Positions 12,631-23,122 of a stretch of 64,000 bases of DNA are shown here, piece after piece. Below the pieces are notes generated by a model, which ran no database searches, had not been told where the DNA came from, and worked only from the letters and a program-made list of their open reading frames with translations. The stretch is from Polytrichum commune. Lineage: Eukaryota > Streptophyta > Polytrichopsida > Polytrichales > Polytrichaceae. Each line of letters starts with the position of its first letter. Positions within the stretch are counted from its first letter, which is position 1. The translations under genes were made by a program, and so were the position numbers. The stretch is from assembly GCA_950295325.1 (NCBI GenBank), contig OX485804.1, positions 930,001 to 994,000 of the forward strand, read 5' to 3'.

Positions 12631-12638
12631 TATAAATA
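12631..12638 (+). promoter_or_regulatory. TATA box, probable ABCB promoter
   Basis: TATAAATA in the context GTGTATAAATAGC is a near-ideal plant TATA box in the right orientation, about 900 bp upstream of the ABCB start codon. Transcription would be expected to start near 12660-12670, giving a long leader unless an intron is removed. It is the only strong TATA match I see in the upstream kilobase. Confidence 0.5.
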
Positions 12639-12839
12639 GCAGAGCCACTGGAATCTGCAGGCGGACAGCCAACTAGGACACACCCCTCGGCCTCACTCAC
12701 GCTGGAAGACAAACAATCCTCCGAACATTCCCACCTGTCCTGTCCCCAATCTACGACTCATCATGTGGGCCTAACTTCAAGGGTATCAACAAGGATCAGG
12801 CCTACATTACCTAGTTCACCAATCCCGCACACAAATATG

Positions 12840-13530
12840 CAGGATTCGTGGTTAACTTATGTCACTTGATGTCTGAATCACAGTTTCTAGACTGTATTTC
12901 TTGCCCGTGGTTGGATTATGTGTAACGTGGCAATCCTTAATCAATTAGACTCTCTAAGATGGGTAGCTGGAACACGTTGCAGGGAATACTTAGTGCACCA
13001 ATTCCTCACTAAAGTCATAGAAGTTGGTGTTAAGTCACTCGATGTGCACCTGATAGTTATACTGCGGAGCAGATTGAAGTTCTTGCCGGTGGTTGAATTT
13101 GTGTTCCAAAGTTGAAGGTGGAAATTTCCAATCATCAAGGCTAAAGTTCTGGGGCTTCTAAGTTGGACCGTAGCTGCAACAAGTAACAGGGATACTTAGT
13201 GGACGAATTCCTCATAAAAAATCTCAGGTGTTCAGTCACTAGATGTGCACCTGATGAAATTTTCTGCGGAGCAGATTGAATTTCTTGCCGGTAGTTGGAT
13301 TTGTGTTCCGAAGTCGAAGGTGGAAATCGCCAATCACCGAAGCTCTAGTTCTGGGGATTGTAAGTTGGACCATATCTCCAACGAGGAGCAGGAATATTGA
13401 GGGCACCGTTTCGTTACAAAATCCTCAGGAGTTGGGTCTAAGTTAGTTGATGTGCACCTGATAGTTTTTCTTTTGTGGAACCGACTGAATTTCTAGCCGG
13501 TGGTTAGGATTTTGGTCTTGAGTTTGAAGG
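12840..13530 (+). repeat. Tandem repeat (~200 bp, 3-4 diverged copies) in the ABCB leader
   Basis: Three clear copies and one degraded first copy. The anchor words GATGTGCACCTGAT (about 13038, 13243 and 13450) and TTGCCGGTGGTTG or TTGCCGGTAGTTG (or close variants, about 12901, 13082, 13286 and 13494) recur every 195-210 bp. Other shared blocks are GAAGGTGGAAAT and TTCTGGGG. The last copy runs to within a few bases of the ABCB ATG, so the immediate leader is itself repeat-derived. Several upstream ATGs with short frames lie inside. Confidence 0.75.
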
Positions 13531-13537
13531 GGTCACC

Positions 13538-16500
13538 ATGCAAGAGGATTCATCTGCTTATGTGAAGGAGCTTCATCTTCAGCAGGGAGGGATTGAACTG
13601 GGCGGAAACATCACCAATTCAGTGGATGAATTGCCGCATGATGTAACGGCGGCTAATGGCATCCACTCTTCAATGAGCAATAGCGATGACAGCAAGGAAT
13701 ACACCTCCAAGAAGAAGAGGAAGAAGCAGAAGAAGGACTCGGAGAACTTGGAGGATGAGAGGTTGAGTACTTCATACTGGGCGCTCTTTAAGTACGCAGA
13801 TGCGCTTGACATTCTCCTGATGACGGTGGGTACTTTAGGTGCCATCGCAAATGGGTTGACGTTACCGGCAATGCTGATTATTCAGAGCCATTTGATCAAC
13901 ACATTTGGAAGTCTACAAACTACCCCATCGAGCATTTCAGCGAACATTTCGAAGGTGCCTCAAATAATCATTTTCTCTGTCCCTCTCTTTTCTCTCTCTT
14001 TGCATCGACATTCGACATGATTCATTATTGGTAGGAAAATTACACGCCACATGAATAAGCTTCAAGATTGAATCAGCTCTATGAGAGGTTTGCCGTGCAG
14101 TTAACAAGGAGACTTTGGGATGGTTTGTGGGTGTGGCCCAGTACTCTTTGTATTTCGTCTACACAGCGGTTGTGGGATGGGTGACGGCATATCTTGGTCA
14201 GTTACCATGTTAAACCTTCTCTTGAGACAGTCCTTTTTTGTTTGTTTGTTTTTGGGTCCTTTCCTGGATGTCATCAATCCATATTCTGTGTAATTTAAGG
14301 CATGGGTGCCGTTCTTCAATAGACGAGGAGAATGTGCATACAGCATGACCTTTTATGGAGTGCCAAGTTGCTAACCCGGTGGGTTAACTTTTGCAGAGAT
14401 AAGTTGCTGGATGTGCACGGGGGAGAGGCAATCATCTCGCATCCGTGCAAAGTACTTGCGTGCCATTTTACGCCAAGATGTTGCGTACTTTGACAGTGAG
14501 TCCAGCAGTACAGCCGTGGTTGTGAACAACGTGTCCGCCGATTCTTTACTGGTCCAAGAGGCCATGAGTGAGAAGGTAGGTCGGTCTGAACCACCCACCT
14601 TTCACTTTGAAAATCGCAGAAAGAACTTAGATAGAAAGAAAGGTGATTCAGGCGAAGATGTGATAATTGCACTGTTATTTGAAGATGTGGAGGAATTTGT
14701 GGCTGTTAACAATATCCAGTGGTGTTGTGATGTGTTTTGGATTTCTTACAATTTGTGGGTCTGAAAATTTGGTGCAATGAGGTTGGGAATTTCGGACAAA
14801 ATATGACATACTTAGTCAGTCTTATCCACCTATCTATCTCTTCACTCAAAATTGCAGAAAGGATGAAATAAAGAAACAGGATGATTCTGGCGAAGAAGTT
14901 ATAATTGCACTGAAATTGCAAATTGTGGAGGAATCAGTGGTTTCCAACCTATCCAGTGGTGTTGTGATGTGGGTCTGAAAACACACTTCGTCTTTCTGAA
15001 CCACTCATCTCTCAATTTCAAATTGCAGAAAGAAAGACAGAAACAACATGATGATTCCGGTGAAGAAGTTGTGATTGCACTATAATTGCAAATTGGGAGG
15101 GAACAGGTGGCTGTTAACCTATCCAGTGATGTTGTGATGTGGTTCAGATTTCTTACAAGCTGTGGGCCTGAAAATTTGGTGCAATCAGGTTGGTAACTTC
15201 GTACAGAACATGACACACTTCATTGGAGGCTACGCTGTTGCATATTACCAAGTGTGGAGGCTAGCCCTTGCTGCTACGCCTTTTGTGCCTCTGCTTCTGA
15301 TCCCAGGGGCATTTTACAACCGAGCAGTCACCAGTCTTGCAGTGAGGATGCAAAATGCCTACGGCAAGGCTGGAGGTATCGCCGAGGAGTCAATTTCTTC
15401 AGTTCGAACAGTGTACTCTTTTGTGGGGGAGGCAAGCACAGTTAAGTCTTACAGTGACTCTTTGGACGAGACTGTGAGGCTGGGCATGAAGCAAGGGCTG
15501 GCCAAGGGCCTGGCCATGGGATCCGTGGGGATCAACTTTGCCATCTGGGCCTTCATGGGGTGGTATGGCAGTGTCCAAATCATAGATGGCAATGCAAATG
15601 GTGGGAAAGTTTTGACCACAGGATTTGCAATTCTGTCTGGTGGAATGTAAGTGTCAGCTTCTCTTCAACATGTTAACATAACATTCTCAAGTAGCCTATT
15701 TAGGTTCCTTATGCAAATGGAATAGTTCCTAGGAAATCTGGATAACCTAAGAAGGATTCTATTTGGGACACATCTCTTCGAGTGGATCTTGGTAGATGGA
15801 AGAAGGCTTTGTATCCGAAGAAAGGCAACAACGAGGTGTTGTTTTATGAGAGCTTGTCACTCGACTATGCTCGGTATTCATGCATGTAGTTAAGGACCTT
15901 GCTTCTGAAAGCTTATTCTTGAAGCTAGAAGAGGAAGAGAACGTCCTTGGACATGCTTTAGGATGCTACGAAATTTTATGAGGTAGATATGTAGTCTTTT
16001 GACTTCCTAATTGCTACAATCTGTTTGGGCTCTCAGCACATTCAGGATCTGTGTCTACTCTAAGTGTTGTGCATTTATAGTAAATGTGTTTCTCATGATT
16101 TTTGCATTGTCACCGTAACAGAGCTTTGGGAAATGCATTACCCAATTTCAAGGCCTTCTCACAAGGATGTACAGCCGCAGCGCGCATATTTGCTCTCATA
16201 AGCAGAGTACCGCCTATTGATTGTGATGATGTCACTGGTAAAACCCTAGAGAAAGTGGTGGGGAATTTGGAGTTGCGCAATGTGGATTTTGCCTACCCCT
16301 CACGCAAAGACGTCCCTGTATTCCAGAATTTCAGTCTCCAAATCCCAGCAGGTGATCTCAGTAATCAATTACAGGTGGTTACATCAATCTGCCAAAACGA
16401 TTGAACCTCAGAGTAGTAGCACATTATGGGGTGTTTTGTTTCCATTACATCTATCTCTCATACATATCAATTTCGAGTGCTATGTGTTCCTCAAGCACTA

Positions 16501-19500
16501 CTAACTACATAGGATCCTTTTTCCCCCTCTTGATTCTAATTTCGGAAGAAGTTCCAAATTAACATGGCCCTCTTCGAACGGTATTTGAGTTTCAAGTTGC
16601 AAATGTGCAGGCAAAACAGTGGCTCTGGTGGGTACAAGTGGGTCAGGCAAGAGCACTGTAATTGCTCTACTGGAACGGTTCTACGACCCTCTGGCAGGTC
16701 AAGTTCTAATTGATGGTGTCAACATCAAGGAGCTGCAATTGAAGTGGCTTCGACGCCAGATTGGTTTAGTGAGTCAGGAGCCTGCACTCTTTGCAACATC
16801 CATACGAGAGAACATCCTGTATGGAAAGGATGGAGCTTCTATGGAGGAAGTCATTCAAGCCGCAAAGTCAGCGAATGCGCATGCTTTCATAACGAAACTA
16901 CCCAATGGCTTTGAAACCCAGGTATGCAAAGGCAATGCCAAGTTGCTTCAACTCACTTCAAAACGTGATTTGAAGGTGTAGGTTGTAGTGCTTGCTTGAT
17001 ATTGAGGTTTCCCTTAGTGTTAAAAATGTAGTTGAGTCCCATCTACATCAAAGATTGAGAGTGCAAAGCAAGTGATGGGTTTAGGGTTTAGGGTTTGATA
17101 TTGAAGTTTCCCTTGATGTTGGATATGTAGTCAATATTCCAATGTACAACGGAGTTTGAGAGTGCAAAGCAAGTCATGGGGTTTAGGGTTGAAATTTCCC
17201 TTGATGTTGGATATGTATTGCAATAGTCCCATCTACAGCGAAGTTTGAGAGTGCAAAGCAATTGATGGGTCTAGGGTTTAGGGTGTATGGTTTGATGTTG
17301 AGGTATCCCTTGATTTTGGAATTGTATGCAAGAGTTCCACCTTCAGCGAAGTTTGAGAGTCATGGATCATGGGGTTTAAGTTTTAGGTTTCAGCATTGAA
17401 AGATATTGTCAATGCTTGTGAGGCCACCACTAATTATGGGTGTTGCAGGTAGGAGAGAGGGGAGTACAGATGTCAGGAGGACAGAAGCAACGCATTGCTA
17501 TTGCTCGCGCAATGCTGAAAAACCCTCCTGTGTTGTTGCTGGATGAGGCAACGAGCGCTTTAGATGCCGAGTCAGAGAAGGTGGTGCAGGTTGCACTGGA
17601 GAAAGCTGCCTTGGGACGCACCACTGTGGTTGTTGCCCATCGTCTCTCCACCATCCGTAATGCTGATTTGATTGCTGTTGTGCAATATGGCAAGGTGCAC
17701 TATTTCCCCAACCTCTCTACTTGCTGTCACCTATTGTTCATATTGGTCATTCAAAAAGTGTCCATTAGATTGCTGATGAACCTCACATTGTGACCTGAAT
17801 ATGTGCATCTTTTTAAAAGCCACTGTGGTACTTTAATGAAATCAATTGTGTTCACAGACATTGTGTAGTGGTCATTGTTAGCCTCACATGTTACTTGTGA
17901 GGATCTTCCTTCAGTGTTCTGGTGTATCCTGTTGTCTCCTTCAGTTTTGGATGCTGTTTCAAGTAGAAGTTTTTTGGAAATGGTGGATCTGAGATAAGAT
18001 GGCCTCTATTATAAAAGAGAGAAGAATAATTTTCATTAAGGGCGCAGGGGTCATTTGTAAATATCTTTGGAGATTGGAAGACCTGGAGATGCACATGCAA
18101 GCAGGAAATTGTCATGATATAGAATTAAGGATGTTGGTGCACAGTCCATGTTAAGCTCTGTGAGCCAATTTCTACAGTAGTACGTTTCTTTTGAACTCAT
18201 AAGAATGAGTTTCTTTGGGGATGGTTAGAACTGATCTGGACATTGAGGATGTTATGACAACAGGTTGTGGAGACGGGCACCCATGAGGAGCTTATGGCGA
18301 AAGGTCAGCAAGGGGCTTTCGCAGCCCTCGTGAAGCTGCAGCAAGCTCACCAGGAAGCTGAAGCAGAGGCTAAAACTGATATCACAGGAACAAATGAAAT
18401 TGTAAATCGGAGTTTGTCATCTCCCCGTAGAAAAAGCCTATCAGTCCATCGGAAATCATTTGAAGAAGGAAGATTGAGTAGTGCTTCTAGAAAAGATGGC
18501 ATTACTATTGATTCTGTGGTGCCAGATGCTAAGTTTAAACCTCAGATACCATCGTTCCGTCGACTTTTAATGCTCAATCGGCCAGAGTGGAAACAGGCAA
18601 TCATGGGATTAATAGGCGCAATTGCGTTTGGATTTGTGCAACCCTTCTATGCCTACGTCTTGGGTGATATGATTGCTGTTTTTTATCAAAAAGATTATGC
18701 AAAGATGAGGCACGAGATCAAGATATATGTGTCCATTTTCATGGTACTGGCCGTGGCAGCCTTCACTGTCAATCTTCTACAGCATTACAATTTTGCTGCT
18801 ATGGGTGAATATTTGACAAAGCGGATTCGTGTAAGAATGTTAAGAAACATTATGCAGTTTGAAGTTGGTTGGTACGATAGGGATGAGAATGCGAGTGGTG
18901 CTGTCTGCTCCCGCCTTGCATCAGATGCCAATATGGTATAAGCCTCTATATACCCATCCATTGATCTCACAGATATGAAGAAATTCCTTGTCTTAATCAT
19001 ACAAACTCTTTGTCTTAATTTTCTTTGAAGAATTCTAATCTGCCACCTAGAGGTGCACTAAGACTGCAGTTTACATGACTGATACAATATCTTTGTTAGC
19101 TTGCAATTTTATATCCAAGAGAAAAGTGTTGTAACTAACCTAGCTGTGTGCAGTGGAACGGGCAAAAATTGTGGATGAGTTTTCTGCTCGTAGAGTCTAA
19201 TATTGATGGTATGTGAATGTGCAGGTGAGGGCTCTGGTGGGTGACAGGATATCACTTCTGGTGCAAACTGCAAGTGCAATTATTGTGAGTTTTGGTATAG
19301 GTATGAGTATATCGTGGAAATTAGCGCTGGTGGTGATTTCCATTCAGCCCGTTATCATTGGTTGTTTTTACATCAAGAAGGTTCTCCTCACTGGTTTTGC
19401 ACAGCAAACGGCAAAGGCACAACAGCAAGCAGCTCAAGTTGCAAGTGAAGCTGTGGCCCAACACCGGACTGTTACTGCATTTTCAGCACAGGACAAGGTA

Positions 19501-21381
19501 AATTACCATCAGATAACTGTGGTTGGAAGTATTAATGATGTGAGACACATGTATACTACACTTGGAAATCCAAATGGAAAGAACTACGAATCAGGAAGAA
19601 GAGGCACAGTGCATGCTGTTAGAATGGAATTGAAGTGTCTCACATACCAGTGTCCATTCGACTCTTGTAGTTTGACCTTGTTAGATCCATGCTATTGCAG
19701 GTCCTTGGACTATTTGATGCAAAGCTAGAGGGACCAAAGAAGGAAGCCTTTAAAAGAGCACAGGTGGCTGGCGTTGGACTTGGAGCTGCCACATTCTTTT
19801 TATATGCTTCTTGGGGTTTAGATTACTGGTATGGTGGAAAGCTAGCGAGTGCAGGGGAGGTGACCTTTGCAGATGTATTGAAGACGTTTTTCGTTCTTGT
19901 AAGTACGGGTCGAGTTTTAGCAGAAGCAGGAACTCTCACACCCGATCTTGCCAAAGGTACAACTGCAATAGCATCAGTGTTCAACATTCTTGATCGACAC
20001 ACTGAAATTGATGCAGATAGTAAAACTTCTGAGAAAGTGGACAGTGTGGAAGGACATGTGGAGTTGCGAGATGTTCAATTCGCATATCCTGCAAGACCTG
20101 ATGTGATGATCTTCAAGAATTTCAATCTGACTGTTAAAGCTGGCTGCACAGTGGCCATGGTTGGCCAGAGTGGCTCAGGGAAGAGCACTATAATTGGATT
20201 GATTGAGAGATTCTATGATCCATTGAAAGGGAAGGTTCTGATTGATGGGAAAGACATCAAAACCATGAACCTCCACTCGTTGCGACAACATATAGGTCTT
20301 GTGAGCCAGGAGCCCACACTGTTTGCTGGTACTCTTCGTGACAATATTGCTTATGGGCGAGCCGATGCTAGTGAGACTGATATAATTGAAGCAGCTGTGG
20401 CCGCCAATGCTCATACGTTTATCAGGTGAGATTATGAGTTCCCCTTTCATGTAAATCCTGCAAAGAGTTTCTTATTGCCACAACAGTGTCCATAGTATTT
20501 ATTGTTCAACTTGTTGCCTAGAATAGGTACTTGTTTGTGTTCATATTTGATTCTGTTCATGTTTCTAGGTTGATGGATTTGTTTCTAATATTTCTGTCCT
20601 CTCTTGAGCAGTGGTAATATTTTATTCTTGATGATGAAGTTAAAATTTCTTATTGGTGGAGTCTTTTACAATCGTAACCTAATTCTGTGCTATCTAATAT
20701 CTTTAGGCATATGTTCACATGTGTTCTCGGTGCCTCTTTGAGAATGTGAATGGATTTATTTTGAGTTTCATCAAACTTCCAACAAATCTGTTGATACATG
20801 TGTATTTCCAAATCTTCAGTTCTTTGCCGAAAGGATACAACACCTTTGCTGGTGAAAGAGGACTGCAGCTCTCAGGGGGGCAGAAGCAGCGTATTGCTCT
20901 TGCACGTGCGATCCTGAAAAATCCAGCAATCTTGCTTCTTGATGAGGCTACAAGTGCATTAGATGCAGAGTCTGAGCGTGTTGTACAAGATGCACTTGAC
21001 CGCATGATGGTTGGTCGAACTACTATCATTGTTGCACACAGGTGAGAAACTATTGGTATTATCTCATCATCTGTTTAAAATTCCCATGAATGAGAACCTT
21101 GCACTTAAGCAACAATGAAGGGGCAGTTGAGATATTACAGCAAACAAGTAACTACCTTTAAAATGATAGTTAGTTTTCTGCATTCAATAGACCAATGCCC
21201 ACTAAATGCTGCTCTATGTTACTTCATGGTATGCAGATTATCAACAATACAAAACGCCGACACGATTGCTGTGATGCAAGATGGGGTCATTTTGGAACAA
21301 GGAACACATGAGCAGTTGATGGCTAAAGGCGAGGGTGGTGGTTACTTCTCACTTGTCAGTCTTCAGACCACCATGAACTAG
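13538..21381 (+). CDS. Full-size ABC transporter, subfamily B (ABCB15/MDR-like), 12 exons
   Basis: Exons by splice consensus and frame: 13538-13954, 14088-14196, 14397-14575, 15189-15646, 16122-16351, 16611-16921, 17449-17694, 18264-18935, 19225-19497, 19701-20425, 20820-21041, 21237-21381, giving 1,328 aa. Layout is TMD1-NBD1-linker-TMD2-NBD2. NBD1: Walker [10 protein letters not shown] (472-480), Q-loop VSQEP, signature MSGGQ (576-580), Walker B VLLLDE ending D600-E601, His 632. NBD2: Walker [10 protein letters not shown] (1120-1128), signature LSGGQ (1224-1228), Walker B ending D1248-E1249, His 1280. Both sites look competent. The N-terminus (1-75) is hydrophilic with a Lys-rich run; the linker (about 670-735) is Ser/Arg-rich. 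The phrase [16 protein letters not shown] and the TMD2 text resemble the ABCB15 branch of plant MDR proteins. Such proteins export or import amphipathic compounds across membranes using ATP; the substrate here is unknown. Exon 2 start (VCRAVNKE) is the least certain junction. Confidence 0.93.
14586..15200 (+). repeat. Three tandem copies inside ABCB intron 3
   Basis: Copies at about 14586-14820, 14828-14995 and 14996-15200. Each contains AAATTGCAGAAAG or AAATCGCAGAAAG, GATGATTCTGGCGAAGAAG-type text, a run reading ATAATTGCACTG, and CCAGTGGTGTTGTGATGTG. The third copy runs directly into exon 4. The intron was therefore built by local duplication rather than by insertion of a foreign element. 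Confidence 0.8.
14771..14820 (+). pseudogene. Decayed duplicate of the 5' end of ABCB exon 4
   Basis: GGTGCAATGAG followed by GTTGGGAATTTCGGACAAAA parallels the true intron end and exon 4 start at 15177-15210 (GGTGCAATCAG, then GTTGGTAACTTCGTACAGAA). The copied acceptor AG is intact at 14780-14781. Used as an exon, it would read [13 protein letters not shown] and then run into a stop about 20 codons on. It is best read as an exon-start copy produced by the intron 3 duplication. Confidence 0.7.
16982..17400 (+). repeat. ~100-bp minisatellite, about four copies, in ABCB intron 6
   Basis: Successive units share TTGA(T/A)ATTGA(G/A)GTTTCCC, GATGTTGGATATGTA, AGCGAAGTTTGAGAG and GTGCAAAGCAA, with a spacing near 95-120 bp. 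Units carry TTTAGGG-type words; two perfect TTTAGGG units sit at 17080-17093. It lies wholly within the intron. Confidence 0.75.
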
Positions 21382-23122
21382 GTCCGCCTCCCTCACTTTT
21401 GTGAGAACAGAATAGCATCTCTAATTTGTTGCAATACATTCGTGTAGTGATCTTCAAGTTAAATAATGAGTGTTTCCAAGGACAGAAGATGTTGGTGAGG
21501 TCAATGATGGGGAGAAGGGATATGATTGAGATGGGAGGAAGGGAAAAGATGAGCTTGGAGGAATCAGACCTATGAAAAGCTCAGGTGAAGCTTTCTAGCA
21601 CCATTTCGGCATCTAAGCAATGCTGTTGCTCCAAAATGGATAGCTCATAAAGACTTTAGATGTATAGGGGAGCTTAATCTAGATGAACGTCATGCTGTTT
21701 TGTAAGATGCTCACCTTGCAATATGCAGATCATCAGTCATAGATTGGTACATCTAAGCTACCCACATAATTATTATCAGTTGAGTTTTTGCAACTATAGA
21801 CGAGAGTAGAACACTTATGAGTGAGTGTTGGCTAAAGTAGGTGCTACTTGCAGCTTCGTGTGGCTTCTGATTGAAGGACTTCTCTTCGATGAGGGATCCA
21901 CATGTTTCAGATGATCTCATGCTTCTCTCTAATAGAAGAATGTCAGTGATGGAAAACTTCAATTTATTTTATGGGTGTTTTTTGATTTTTATTAACACTT
22001 TTCTTCACAAAGTGCATACCATTGAAGAGTTTGTTTGAGTTATGTTCAATGCCATGTTTTGTCCTGTTCAATGTTTGGGTTGGTGTACTTCCGAACTGAA
22101 TCAGTGAACCGTGTGACCTATCTAATGGATTTCTTCCCTTCCTGTTTCTGTGAAGCAGATCCAAAAGCATTAGGGTCAGGTATTTGCTCTTCTTGTTACA
22201 ACTCTTCAGGGATCATTTCTTCTGATGGGTGTTGTAGCAGTCAACTTTTCTTAACGAGTCTTGATTGGTATACTAAAGTATGAAATTCTAACTTGTCCTT
22301 GATACATATAGGTCCAGAAATGAGTGTTGGGGTTTATATCAAATGTCCATCGAGGCAACTCAAAAATGAAAGAATTTGGCTCCTGGAAGTGCTCAAATTG
22401 TGTGATGAAAACGGTGTTCACTGAAAAAAGATGCACACAATGACTTGTGAAACCTACTGTAGAATGCACTAATAACATGAATCCTATGGTCAACAAGTGT
22501 TTTGACAGTTCAACATGCTACATACATACCCAAAACCAGCAGATTTTTTAACTTTACATATAAATATTGATTATCGCCTGAGAAACATAATATGAGAGAG
22601 ACCTACAACCCAAATCCAATCACTCTCGAAGTATGAATTCCTGAAAAAAGAAAAAGGAAAAGAAAAATGTGAAGTCCATGCTTCCAAATACTTTGTCAAA
22701 GGGTACCATCTAGCATACACACAAGTAACTGTTTCACCTTCCCAGGTTGATTGTTTGTCCCCTTCATATGTCGACAAAAAGCATGGCTACCATGATTCAC
22801 ATTCCAACTGTGTACTCAAAACGTGTATTCTAAGTGGGCAGGGCGCCGTCAACTCCTATAATGACTATCACTGCCCAAGTCACTAGTGCTGTGCACGAGA
22901 AGGCCATCAGCTCCTCTAATTACTAACATTGTCCAATTAGCTAGTGCAGCTGTGCAGAAACAGGAACTCTAATCTCTTGAACTCCAATCTCGAAGAGACC
23001 TGAAAATCATCAGCTCCTAGTACTATCTTTCTTTGCTGTGGAGTTTCGGCAGGTGATTGATTTGAGGTTTGAGTAAAATTACTTGAAACGGTCTTCAGGA
23101 GTTCAGATGATGAATTAGGAAT
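21382..23122. other. Convergent 3' flanks of ABCB (+) and the HMA gene (-)
   Basis: No further gene is supported. The stretch should contain both 3' UTRs. I see no strong AATAAA downstream of the ABCB stop, only weak A/T-rich candidates such as AATAAT near 21463. At 22845-22945 a block containing CTAGTGC, CATCAGCTCCT and TAATTACTA words is partly duplicated. Confidence 0.5.

Noticed and set aside
12332-12712. 126-codon open frame on - across the ABCB promoter
   Set aside because: Overlaps the TATA box, Ser/Cys-rich without a domain; higher local GC explains the open frame.
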